Assembly (NCBI GenBank): GCA_934446465.1
Contig: CAKSEF010000056.1
Span: 1-10,440, forward strand
DNA from: an uncultured Oscillospiraceae bacterium
GTDB lineage: Bacteria > Bacillota > Clostridia > Oscillospirales > JAAYXM01
DNA: 10,440 bases
Direction of reading: 5' to 3'
Positions 1-7,316 of the stretch are shown here, in pieces. The position numbers and the translations under genes were made by a program. Every line of letters begins with the position of its first letter. Position 1 is the stretch's first letter. The notes under the pieces are model-generated. The model was given only the letters and a program-made list of their open reading frames with translations, did no database searches and was not told the origin of the DNA.

Positions 1-3000
1 CCGAGTTCGGGGTAGAGGTCGTTATGGAGATAGTCTTTTCCGCCGTTTGCGACGTTCTCGGCGTTGAGCTTGTGCGCAAGCTCGGCATTATATACGCCGT
101 TATTTGCCGCAACCGTCATTTTGTAGAGCCCCTCGAAATCGTTCGTCGGGAATACGCGTTTGCACTCGGGGCACTGAACCTTCCACGGGCGCGTTGCCGC
201 GTTGCATACCCACGGATAGTTTCCGTGGAGCGAGTAGAGGTTTGCTCTGCAGTCGGGGTGTCGGCATATAAGCGCTTCCGGATCGTTTCTGTAACCTACG
301 CGGTTCGTTCTCGGGATTCCTTCCGACGGAATCATTTCCCAGAGCTTATCCGGCGACATTGAGAGATACTGCTCGCATTTCTTCTCGTAGCTGTTCTTTA
401 TGCTCTTTGCCCATGAATATTTCTTTGCGTTTTCCTGAGCGGCCGCTGCCATTTCATCGGTGTAAATCGTTCTTGAAACTTTACCCGTGCGGACGCTTAC
501 GGTTACGTCGTCGGAGACTGTTTTTCCGTCTATTGTTACCGTTACCGTAATCTTTGACATACCGACCGCAACCGGCGTTACTTTTCCGATTCCGGAAACC
601 TTTGCGACGCCTTCATCGGAGCTTGCGTATGAAACGACCGCACCTTCCATCGGGACGTCTGCGCCGAGGAATGTCTTTGCCTTGACGTTCAGTTGTATTC
701 CGTCATCAGTCGGGCGCATTACGAGCGAATCGGCCGTAATTTCGACTGCGCCGAACGAGTCTTTTTCGACTCTTATTACTTCTTCGATGTCTTTTGTTAC
801 TCCGTTGTACGTTACTTGTCCGCGGAGCGTTGTTTCGCCCTCGGAAAGCGCCTTAAGAGTATTTCCCGAAACGGATGCGACTGCCGAATCGTCTACGCTC
901 CACGTTGTGCCTGTGATATTTTCGGGTTCGAGCACAGCTCCGCTTGCAAGGACTACCTTTGCCTTAAGCGCAAAGCTCTCGCCGATGTAAAATGTTCTTC
1001 TGTCGCTGTCGATTGTTGCGGTATCAATTCCGCTTCCGTCAACGGAGACGGGGATTTCCTTTGTGAAGCTGTTTCCGTCCGACTTTGCGGTAACGAAGAT
1101 TACCGTATCTCCCGCTCCGACCGCCTTTACCGCGCCGTCGGACGAGACTGTTACTACCGACGCATTTCCGCTTCTGAACGTTATTGAAGCGTTCGGGTCG
1201 GTATTCTTGCTTATATTGCTCTTTGCCGTGTCATACATATTCTCTACGCCGTAGACGAAGCCGTCCGACAGTACCATTTCCGCCGTGAGCGTTCTCGTGT
1301 CTCCGACGAGGAGGTTATATTCCTCGGCGCTTGTGTCTATTCTCTTTACCGCAGGCAATTCTTCCTTTGCGGAGAAGTTGATTGTCTTCGGATAGACATA
1401 GTAGCTTCTTGACGCCGTTTTCAATACGCGCGGGGAAATTGTGAGCGTATGGGTGCCCGCCGTGAGATACAGCGTTCTCATATCCATTACTTCGCCGTCG
1501 CGGTTTGTCGAATAGTGGCAGTAGTTGCCGACGTAAAGGTCGTCAATATAGAAGTTGGAAAGCTCTGCGCCCCAGTTCATCGTATGACCCGTATAGGCTA
1601 TCTTATAGTTGCCGGTATAGGGGACGTTGAACTTGATGACGAGGTTTCTGTTCTCGCCCGATGTCGGCGCTACGAGTCCGTATGTGTGGAAGTAGCTGTT
1701 CTTGACCGAGGCATGGGAGCGTTCCGTGTCGATTTCCCAACCGTCGGTATCAAGTGTAACCTTAAGCGGTTTATTTATGGAATGTTCTCTGAAATCAATC
1801 GTGAAGCTGCGCATATCGCTCTTTGCGACGGTTATCTCAACCGTGTTACTGTCGACCGTCTTGCCGTTGAGCGTTACGTGCGCCGTAATCGTTCCCGCTG
1901 CGCCGAGCGTGGAGCCGTAGACTCTGCCGTCCGACGTAACGCTGATTCCGCCTGCGGGATTGCTTGTGCAGTCGTAGGTTATCTCGGCTTCCGCCATGTT
2001 CGCCTTGTATCCGCTTTCCATGACGCCCGTAACAACGAGCTTTTCATCGCGCAGATATCCGACGGTTTCGGGAGCGGTAAGCGTTGCCGAAGCAATGGGG
2101 GACGTATCCCTGACCGTGATGCTGCATACGGATTCAACTATTGTATTCCCAAGCTTAATCGTAGTGGTTACGCTTGCCTTGCCGGCACGGATTCCCTTTG
2201 TCTCGCCCGTTTTCTCGTCTACTTCGAGCACGGACTTATCGCTTGACGTGTAAATAACTTCACACTCCGAAAGGTCAACCTCCGAGCCGTCGGAATAGTA
2301 TCCTACGGGGATTACCTTCGTTACGTCGCCGACGTTGATTTCGTCCTTTTCAAAGGACGCTTCGCCGTAGAGGAGGTCAATCGGGAGGTCGGACGTCGAT
2401 ATCTCGCACGAACCGCTCCTCTTTATGCCGTTAAGCTCCATCGTTGCAGTCATTGTCGTTGTGCCGTTCTTTCCGCCGAGGGAAGCCTTCGCAAGGCCGT
2501 AGAATATACCGCTGCCCTTCATTGTTTCCGTGCGGAGTGCATTGTCCGCAGGCTTTACAACGTACGGGTCGGAGCTTTCAAATGTTACGCAGTCGGGCAG
2601 GCACGAGGAATCGAGAGAGATGTATCTTCCCGTTGAGGAGATAGGTCTCGCCGCAATTTCGAGGGGCTTCTGTCCGAGAAGGTTCGTTATTCCCGAAACC
2701 TTTTCGACCTCAACTCCCACGAAGCCTACTTCGCGCATTTCAAAATCGTCGAACCAGGCGATGCCCTCATAGCCCGCCTTTGCAAGGTCGGAGGCGTTCG
2801 GTCTGAATACGAGACGCGGTGTTACGTACATGGTATCGCCTATCGTGTTGAGCGGTGCACATATCGGGAGCACTACCTCATACCAATCGTCGTAAAGCTC
2901 GCGGTAATTCGGAGTGAGCTCGACCTGATACGAGCGCACCATGTCGCCCGTTATGTCGGCGCCTGTAACTCCCGTCGGGTTTGAATATCCGTATGTATCG

Positions 3001-6000
3001 AATATGAGTTGCATATCCGATGCAGTCGGGGCATTCTTATAGTTGAGCTTCATCTTGAATTTGAGCTCGTAGACGTTGTTCGGCTTAATTTCTATACGTC
3101 TGTCAGCCTTGTTGTTGAGCATTATCGGGGCGGGGTTGCTCTTCGCCGCAACTGCGGGGTTGAAGCGGACAGCCAGTGCGCGGTTATTTGCGTCGCCGTC
3201 CTTCTCGCAGACGCCGATGCCGACGCTCATGAACTGACTCTCGTCGAGCGTATCCCTGCGTGTCCAATCCCACTCCCAATTGTCTGAGTCGAAGTTTCCG
3301 TTTCTTTCCGCAAACAGGTTCTTGCCCGTCGGCGCAACAAGAGCGCTGTACTCGGCATTTGCCGTTTTTCCGTCATACGTTACGGACGCTTTAATCTTCG
3401 CAATGCCGTTCTTCTTCGCTTCTGCCATTCCGTCCTCGGAAACGGACAGAACATCATCATCCGATGAGCTCCATTCAACAGTGAGCTTGTTCGGGTCGAT
3501 TTCTTCACTGTCAAACTCTGTTCCGCCGTCGTCCATGAGTACGGTATTTATTTTCTTAATCGTTCCTGTCGGCATCGGGTCGCCTTCTTCGGCAATGCCG
3601 TCTATTGCGAGCTTTACGCCGTCAAACTCGCCTGCTGCCGCTCTGAGTGTTATGCCCGAGAAGCGGAAGCCGTGGTATGTGTTTGAGAATGTTGTTGCGT
3701 TGTCGCTGTCAAACACGAATATTACATAGTAGTCTCCGCGCTTCGGAACGTTAATCTTGCCAATCTTCGCCTCTGCTCCGGCTGAAGCATTCAGGTCGGA
3801 GAAGTCGTAGTTGCCGATATATGTCGCGTCTGCCGACTGTGTGAGGTCATAGCTTGCCTGAGGTGCATCGCCGACAGGGACAAGATAGATGTCCGCCGTC
3901 GTGCCGTAGTCCTGATTATGCGGCTTCAGGTAGAAGTTGTATGAACCTTTGTTTGTTATCTTGAGCTTAAGTCCGAACATGGGGTGGGACGGGTAGGAGT
4001 CTACTTTCACCGTACCGTTGATGTACATTCTGTCCATGTTGGCATTGTAGTTTGTGTATTTTGAGAATGCCCAGAGCGAGCTGTTCCGCGGGTTAATCTT
4101 TGCGAAGCTGTCAACATCGGCAAAATCGCGCAGAACACCGTTTGCATCAAGGCGCGGTCTGCCGTATGCCGTCTGGTCGAGCATTGACGATGTGGTCATC
4201 TTATATTCAAGAACAACGCCTGCGTTGCCCTCGTCTGCGCCTTCGACCGTGAACCTTACCTCGTCGGAAACCGAGGTTCCGTCAACCGTTGCGCGGACAG
4301 TTCCCTCGCCCTCTGCGAGCGCCGTTACGGTTCCGTTGGCATTTACCGATACGATTTCGGGATTAAGGCTTTCGTATGTGATTCCCGAAAGAAGCTCAAG
4401 CTTCTTTCCGCTTGCGTATACTACCTCGGCTTTGAGGTCTGCCATTTCATCGGGCGCAAGCTTTGTCGCCGATGCGGAGAGAGAGAGGCTCTCTGCATTC
4501 TTCGCGTCAAGCGAGAACGACTTGATTATTGCCTCGGCGTATTTTCTCGAACCGCTCTCCATAGGAACGTGCGCGTCATTTACGCCGATGAGCGCAAACA
4601 CCATATAGTAATTGCCTGCCGTGAGCGTTACCGGTTCAAACGCCTTTGCCTTATTCTCTTTTGATGCGCCGAACATATCAATCTCGCCGAGCTTCTTTGA
4701 AACTCCGCCCGTTACGAAATCGCGTATTCCCGCGCTTGAAGCAAGGTTGTATGCTCCGCTCTCGTCCACGCGCGCAATATAGGGAGCGATTATATATCCG
4801 CTCGGAAGCGCCGTGTAGCTCATTGACGGAGTATATGTTCCGTCCTCGGGCACTTCTATCTCAAATGAGAAGTCGAGCGTGTTAAACACAAATGTCGATG
4901 TCGTATATCCGTTTACATAAAGAGCGTTCGTTGATTTCTGAACCCGCGAGTTATTTACGCCGCGTACGCCAATCAGACGCCACGGTGTGCTTACTTCGCG
5001 GTTTACGTCCGAAAGTCCGAGGCTTTCAAGACCCTTAACGTCGTCCGTTGCGTTGATTGCCTCGAGGCTGAATACGTAATCATACGTATTTTTAACGGCA
5101 CCGGCACGGACGGTAAATTCAATGTCCTTATGCACCGATGTTCCCGCATACGTTATGCGGACGGATGCCTTTCCTGCGGAAAGTGCGGTTACTACGCCCT
5201 CGTCCGATACGGAGAGAATTTCCTCGTCAAGGCTCTCGAACGTAAGGTCCGGCGCTTCATATATATTTCCGCTCTTAAACTTAACGGAAGCCGAGAGAGT
5301 CGCAGTGCCGCCCACTTCAAGACTTGTCGTCCCCGCGCTGTTTTCCACGACAAGGGAATCCGCGCCCGTTCCGTCAAGCACGAGCGAGTTTATCTTACCC
5401 TCGATGTACGCGCCCGAGAGCGGTACGATGTTCTCGTTTGTGCCGTTTGACACAAAAACGAGATTGTATTCGCCCGCCGTAAGCTCGACTGCGTCGAAAG
5501 ACGCACTCTTTGCTTCTTCGCTTGCGCCGTACATATCGACCTCACCGATAACGGCTGAGGGGTTTGCAAGCACGTAGTTTTTAATATTGCCCGAGTTTCC
5601 GAGAGCGGACATATCGGGGTCTGCTTCGTTCGCCTTCACAAGGCAGAGCTTCATTTTATATCCGCTCGGAAGGGTGTTATAGTTAAGAGTGGGAACGTAT
5701 GTCCCGTCCTTATCCACGCGAAGCCTGAACACTATGTCAAACGCATTGAAGGAAGCATTTCCAAGCTTCGAGTTCCAATATGTATTGCCTTCCTCGATGC
5801 GTCCGTTGTTGTAGCTTCGTGCACCTACGGGATACCACGGTGCCGAAATGCTCGGTGCGTTATCGTCAAACGTGTATCCAAAGCTCTCATTTATTTTGAG
5901 CGACCCGCTTTTTGAAAGCGCTTTGCTTGTGAAACCGTACTCATACATCGCGCCGTCCTCGGCAAAGGACGCCGGCATGAGCGCAATTATCATAGTAATC

Positions 6001-6032
6001 GCAAGAATGAGAGACATCACTCTTTTCTTCAT
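1..6032 (-). CDS. Giant secreted multidomain heparinase II/III-type polysaccharide lyase (3' end beyond window)
   Basis: The frame is open for 2010 codons from ATG 6032 to the left edge. The start is set by AGGAGG 7 nt upstream and a Sec signal peptide (residues 1-24, MKKR then a hydrophobic core, ASFA|ED). Approximate domains: beta-sandwich modules at 30-220, 317-510 and 608-798, alternating with Ig-like Big_2-type domains at 225-310, 511-600 and 800-900; a CBM4/9-like domain at 900-1115 (opens NLFAE..GNFD, closes IAWFDDFEMREV); three Ig-like domains at 1115-1400; a fourth sandwich at 1409-1553; three Ig-like domains at 1556-1850; then a region from 1856 resembling the N-terminal part of heparinase II/III-like lyases (WAKSI, LWEMIPSEGIPR, GNYPWV, RPWKVQCPEC, FPTNDF). 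Cysteines 1923, 1928, 1954 and 1957 form CX4C...CX2C. Family members cleave uronic-acid polysaccharides by beta-elimination. The catalytic toroid core is not in the window, so activity and substrate are inferred. No frameshift was seen. Confidence 0.82.
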   Translation of the reverse strand, partial: MKKRVMSLILAITMIIALMPASFAEDGAMYEYGFTSKALSKSGSLKINESFGYTFDDNAPSISAPWYPVGARSYNNGRIEEGNTYWNSKLGNASFNAFDIVFRLRVDKDGTYVPTLNYNTLPSGYKMKLCLVKANEADPDMSALGNSGNIKNYVLANPSAVIGEVDMYGASEEAKSASFDAVELTAGEYNLVFVSNGTNENIVPLSGAYIEGKINSLVLDGTGADSLVVENSAGTTSLEVGGTATLSASVKFKSGNIYEAPDLTFESLDEEILSVSDEGVVTALSAGKASVRITYAGTSVHKDIEFTVRAGAVKNTYDYVFSLEAINATDDVKGLESLGLSDVNREVSTPWRLIGVRGVNNSRVQKSTNALYVNGYTTSTFVFNTLDFSFEIEVPEDGTYTPSMSYTALPSGYIIAPYIARVDESGAYNLASSAGIRDFVTGGVSKKLGEIDMFGASKENKAKAFEPVTLTAGNYYMVFALIGVNDAHVPMESGSRKYAEAIIKSFSLDAKNAESLSLSASATKLAPDEMADLKAEVVYASGKKLELLSGITYESLNPEIVSVNANGTVTALAEGEGTVRATVDGTSVSDEVRFTVEGADEGNAGVVLEYKMTTSSMLDQTAYGRPRLDANGVLRDFADVDSFAKINPRNSSLWAFSKYTNYNANMDRMYINGTVKVDSYPSHPMFGLKLKITNKGSYNFYLKPHNQDYGTTADIYLVPVGDAPQASYDLTQSADATYIGNYDFSDLNASAGAEAKIGKINVPKRGDYYVIFVFDSDNATTFSNTYHGFRFSGITLRAAAGEFDGVKLAIDGIAEEGDPMPTGTIKKINTVLMDDGGTEFDSEEIDPNKLTVEWSSSDDDVLSVSEDGMAEAKKNGIAKIKASVTYDGKTANAEYSALVAPTGKNLFAERNGNFDSDNWEWDWTRRDTLDESQFMSVGIGVCEKDGDANNRALAVRFNPAVAAKSNPAPIMLNNKADRRIEIKPNNVYELKFKMKLNYKNAPTASDMQLIFDTYGYSNPTGVTGADITGDMVRSYQVELTPNYRELYDDWYEVVLPICAPLNTIGDTMYVTPRLVFRPNASDLAKAGYEGIAWFDDFEMREVGFVGVEVEKVSGITNLLGQKPLEIAARPISSTGRYISLDSSCLPDCVTFESSDPYVVKPADNALRTETMKGSGIFYGLAKASLGGKNGTTTMTATMELNGIKRSGSCEISTSDLPIDLLYGEASFEKDEINVGDVTKVIPVGYYSDGSEVDLSECEVIYTSSDKSVLEVDEKTGETKGIRAGKASVTTTIKLGNTIVESVCSITVRDTSPIASATLTAPETVGYLRDEKLVVTGVMESGYKANMAEAEITYDCTSNPAGGISVTSDGRVYGSTLGAAGTITAHVTLNGKTVDSNTVEITVAKSDMRSFTIDFREHSINKPLKVTLDTDGWEIDTERSHASVKNSYFHTYGLVAPTSGENRNLVIKFNVPYTGNYKIAYTGHTMNWGAELSNFYIDDLYVGNYCHYSTNRDGEVMDMRTLYLTAGTHTLTISPRVLKTASRSYYVYPKTINFSAKEELPAVKRIDTSAEEYNLLVGDTRTLTAEMVLSDGFVYGVENMYDTAKSNISKNTDPNASITFRSGNASVVTVSSDGAVKAVGAGDTVIFVTAKSDGNSFTKEIPVSVDGSGIDTATIDSDRRTFYIGESFALKAKVVLASGAVLEPENITGTTWSVDDSAVASVSGNTLKALSEGETTLRGQVTYNGVTKDIEEVIRVEKDSFGAVEITADSLVMRPTDDGIQLNVKAKTFLGADVPMEGAVVSYASSDEGVAKVSGIGKVTPVAVGMSKITVTVTIDGKTVSDDVTVSVRTGKVSRTIYTDEMAAAAQENAKKYSWAKSIKNSYEKKCEQYLSMSPDKLWEMIPSEGIPRTNRVGYRNDPEALICRHPDCRANLYSLHGNYPWVCNAATRPWKVQCPECKRVFPTNDFEGLYKMTVAANNGVYNAELAHKLNAENVANGGKDYLHNDLYPEL
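1374..1808 (-). repeat. Possible fourth sandwich module in the lyase (residues 1409-1553)
   Basis: A beta-rich segment between Ig-like domains with IDFRE, a DGWEID tryptophan, LVIKFNVPYTGNYKI, FYIDDLYVGNY, LYLTAGTHTLTI and a closing KTINF. The strand order resembles the other copies, but the APW and DMYG landmarks are missing. It could equally be an unrelated CBM-like jelly roll. Confidence 0.4.
3639..4211 (-). repeat. Shared beta-sandwich module, divergent copy 3 (lyase residues 608-798)
   Basis: More diverged copy: LEYKM start, SLWAF in place of SAPW, LKITNKGSYNF, DIYLVPVG, YIGNYDFS, VPKRGDYYVIFVF and a closing FSGITLRA strand. The order of landmarks is the same as in copies 1 and 2 and in the second secreted protein. 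Confidence 0.55.
4503..5084 (-). repeat. Shared beta-sandwich module, copy 2 (lyase residues 317-510)
   Basis: Closest partner of copy 1: YDYVF, STPWRLIGVRG, FEIEVPEDGTYTP, the same ALPSGY/TLPSGY turn, GEIDMFGAS, VTLTAGNYYMVF and IIKSFSLDA. It is separated from copy 1 by one Ig-like domain. Confidence 0.65.
5373..5945 (-). repeat. Shared beta-sandwich module, copy 1 (lyase residues 30-220)
   Basis: Protein-level repeat. Landmarks in order: YEYGF start, SAPW, an F.I.F.L.V..DGTYVP strand, a CLVK strand, GEVDMYGAS, VELTAGEYNLVF and a closing INSLVLD strand. The alternating hydrophobic strands suggest a jelly-roll, possibly carbohydrate-binding. I do not recognise a named family. Confidence 0.65.
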
Positions 6033-6039
6033 GTCTTTT

Positions 6040-6045
6040 CCTCCT
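6040..6045 (-). promoter_or_regulatory. Ribosome binding site of the lyase gene
   Basis: AGGAGG on the minus strand, 7 nt before the ATG at 6032. It fixes the start at the MKKR signal peptide. Confidence 0.88.
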
Positions 6046-6073
6046 GTTACAAATGTGTTTTGTCCGTAATAAA

Positions 6074-6102
6074 ATTATAAAATCTTTAAAATAATAAGTC
6101 AA
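6074..6102 (-). promoter_or_regulatory. Sigma-A promoter of the lyase gene
   Basis: Minus-strand -35 TTGACT (6097-6102), 17-bp spacer, -10 TATAAT (6074-6079). The predicted start of transcription near 6067 gives a leader of about 35 nt. The shared 26-bp box lies exactly 5 bp upstream of the -35. Confidence 0.8.
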
Positions 6103-6107
6103 CAGTC

Positions 6108-6133
6108 TTATGTTGTCAAATTGTGCGTTTTTT
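6108..6133 (-). promoter_or_regulatory. Shared 26-bp operator-like box, copy 1
   Basis: Plus-strand core GTTGTCAAATTGTGCG. It matches 22 of 26 positions of the box at 9924-9949 in front of the other secreted gene, with the same 5-bp gap to the -35. It contains two TTGTS units 8 bp apart (6113-6117 and 6121-6125). This placement suits an activator contacting RNA polymerase at the -35. The likely binder, by inference, is the adjacent AraC-family protein. Confidence 0.68.
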
Positions 6134-6154
6134 GTATAAAACTCCCATATGATT

Positions 6155-6183
6155 TTGACACATTTCGACATAAGTGTTATAAT
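6155..6183 (+). promoter_or_regulatory. Consensus sigma-A promoter of the AraC-family gene
   Basis: Perfect TTGACA (6155-6160), 17-bp spacer, perfect TATAAT (6178-6183). The leader is about 30 nt. It is divergent from the lyase promoter, and the shared box starts 21 bp upstream of this -35. Confidence 0.85.
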
Positions 6184-6208
6184 TTCAACAAGAAGACTGT
6201 GTATGAGA

Positions 6209-6215
6209 AGAGGTG
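6209..6215 (+). promoter_or_regulatory. Ribosome binding site deciding the AraC-family start
   Basis: AGAGGTG ends 6 nt before GTG 6222, a normal spacing. The in-frame GTG at 6213 lies inside this site and has no well-placed site of its own. ATG 6282 has GGAGG only 1 nt away. Confidence 0.6.
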
Positions 6216-6221
6216 TTTTCA

Positions 6222-7241
6222 GTGTCGGACATACACTTCGAAAGCAGTTCCGAAAGCGGCCGTTCCTGCCCGAACGGAGGAATGGCGAATGACAAGCTGT
6301 ACTATATCCCGCTGATAGTGGACGTATTGAAAACGCGGAAGATTGACAGCTCGCATTGGCATGACTACACGCAGGTATGGTACGTTCTCAGCGGTGAAAT
6401 GGTGCAGACAGTGGACGGAAAAAGGATACTTCAGAAGCCGGGTTCGTGCATTGTCGTTCTTCCTTATACCACTCATTCGATAGACACTTCGGAATCAAAG
6501 GACGATGTATATATTCTTTCGCTGTCATTTCCCGACGATTTTCTCAACTCGCGCGGGCATGAGTTTTTCTCATACTTTAACCGCCGTGCGAGGTTTGACA
6601 AGCGCGTAATTCCGAACTTCCGCGAGCTTTCCGGAGCTTCGCGCGAGCTTGCCGACGATATTTCGAGGGAACTGATTGCTGAATTTGCCAAGCACGCCGA
6701 TATGTCGTTTGATAAGCTTGCCGAGCTTCTGTGCAAGTTTTTCAACCTGCTCTGCAACGAGGTTTCCGACAATACTGGCTTTGTATGCACAAAGGAGCGC
6801 GCAAACGCCGTAACAAAGGTTGTGCGGTATATGAACGCAAACGTAAAAGAAAAGCTGACGCTTGACGATTTGTGCGGTGTTGCCATGATGTCGCGCCGAA
6901 TGTTTTCCGAGAATTTCAAAGCCGTTACGGGGCTAACGCCCATGCGTTATCTGCTTTCGCTCCGCGTCTCGCGCGCGTGCTTTCTCCTCACTTACAGCGA
7001 CATAACGACCGATGATGTGGCATATGAATCGGGCTTTAACAATAAGGTGCGCCTGGCGCACGTTTTTGCGGAAAATCTCGGCGTAACGCCGACGGAGTAC
7101 AGGCGCGCCTCGCGCCCGAAGGCCATTCCCGCCGACGAGGAATACCGAAAAAAATGGCAGTGGCTTTCCGAGCTCCACCCGAATATTGACAACCCCATGC
7201 TCGAAAACTGCAAAAACACGCGCAAGCGCAAACGGAACTGA
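6222..7241 (+). CDS. AraC-family transcriptional regulator, cupin sensor plus double HTH
   Basis: A DNA-binding regulator of 339 residues from GTG 6222 (GTG 6213 would add three). The N-terminal half is a cupin-type sensor: SSHWHDYTQVWYVLSGE at about 43-58, a KPGS..VLPYTTHSI turn at about 72-87, and an LSLSFP strand near 100. The C-terminal half (about 197-295) is an HTH_18/AraC domain: first helix-turn-helix LTLDDLCGVAMMSRRMFSENF, second ITTDDVAYESGFNN, closing GVTPTEYRR. A lysine/arginine-rich tail follows. Family members usually sense a sugar through the cupin and activate nearby genes. The gene lies between two secreted-protein genes that share an upstream box, so it is the best candidate for their local activator. 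It has its own consensus promoter and a strong terminator, so it is probably monocistronic. The effector is unknown. Confidence 0.92.
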   Translation: MSDIHFESSSESGRSCPNGGMANDKLYYIPLIVDVLKTRKIDSSHWHDYTQVWYVLSGEMVQTVDGKRILQKPGSCIVVLPYTTHSIDTSESKDDVYILSLSFPDDFLNSRGHEFFSYFNRRARFDKRVIPNFRELSGASRELADDISRELIAEFAKHADMSFDKLAELLCKFFNLLCNEVSDNTGFVCTKERANAVTKVVRYMNANVKEKLTLDDLCGVAMMSRRMFSENFKAVTGLTPMRYLLSLRVSRACFLLTYSDITTDDVAYESGFNNKVRLAHVFAENLGVTPTEYRRASRPKAIPADEEYRKKWQWLSELHPNIDNPMLENCKNTRKRKRN

Positions 7242-7250
7242 AACAAAAAA

Positions 7251-7275
7251 CGGTGGCAACGCCACCGTTTTTTTT
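7251..7275 (+). terminator. Rho-independent terminator after the AraC-family gene
   Basis: CGGTGGC AAC GCCACCG hairpin (7251-7267) followed by an eight-T run, 9 nt after the TGA stop. A-rich sequence on the other side could also let it act on the minus strand. Confidence 0.92.
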
Positions 7276-7277
7276 GC

Positions 7278-7311
7278 AAAAAGACACCCTGCGGAAGTTA
7301 CCGCAGGGTGT
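7278..7311 (-). terminator. Rho-independent terminator after the 843-residue secreted protein gene
   Basis: An 11-bp stem, ACACCCTGCGG / CCGCAGGGTGT (7284-7294 and 7301-7311), with a 6-nt loop. On the minus strand it is followed by CTTTTTG. It starts 5 nt after the TAA and faces the AraC terminator. Confidence 0.88.
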
Positions 7312-7316
7312 TTTGA

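Noticed and set aside
1449..2246. Long plus-strand open frame opposite the giant lyase gene (and similar ones throughout 24-5577)
   Set aside because: The minus-strand frame gives coherent signal peptide, Ig-like and lyase motifs. The plus-strand frames have no ribosome sites or domain-like sequence and are antisense by-products.
1..6032. A frameshift or in-frame stop in the very long gene
   Set aside because: Reading the minus frame across the window gave continuous domain-like protein with no stop, so it is treated as one intact frame cut only by the window edge.
6102..6200. 8-bp inverted repeat ACAGTCTT (6102-6109) / AAGACTGT (6193-6200) flanking the divergent promoters
   Set aside because: It is absent from the other box-bearing promoter, and an 8-bp match within about 180 bp is not unlikely by chance.
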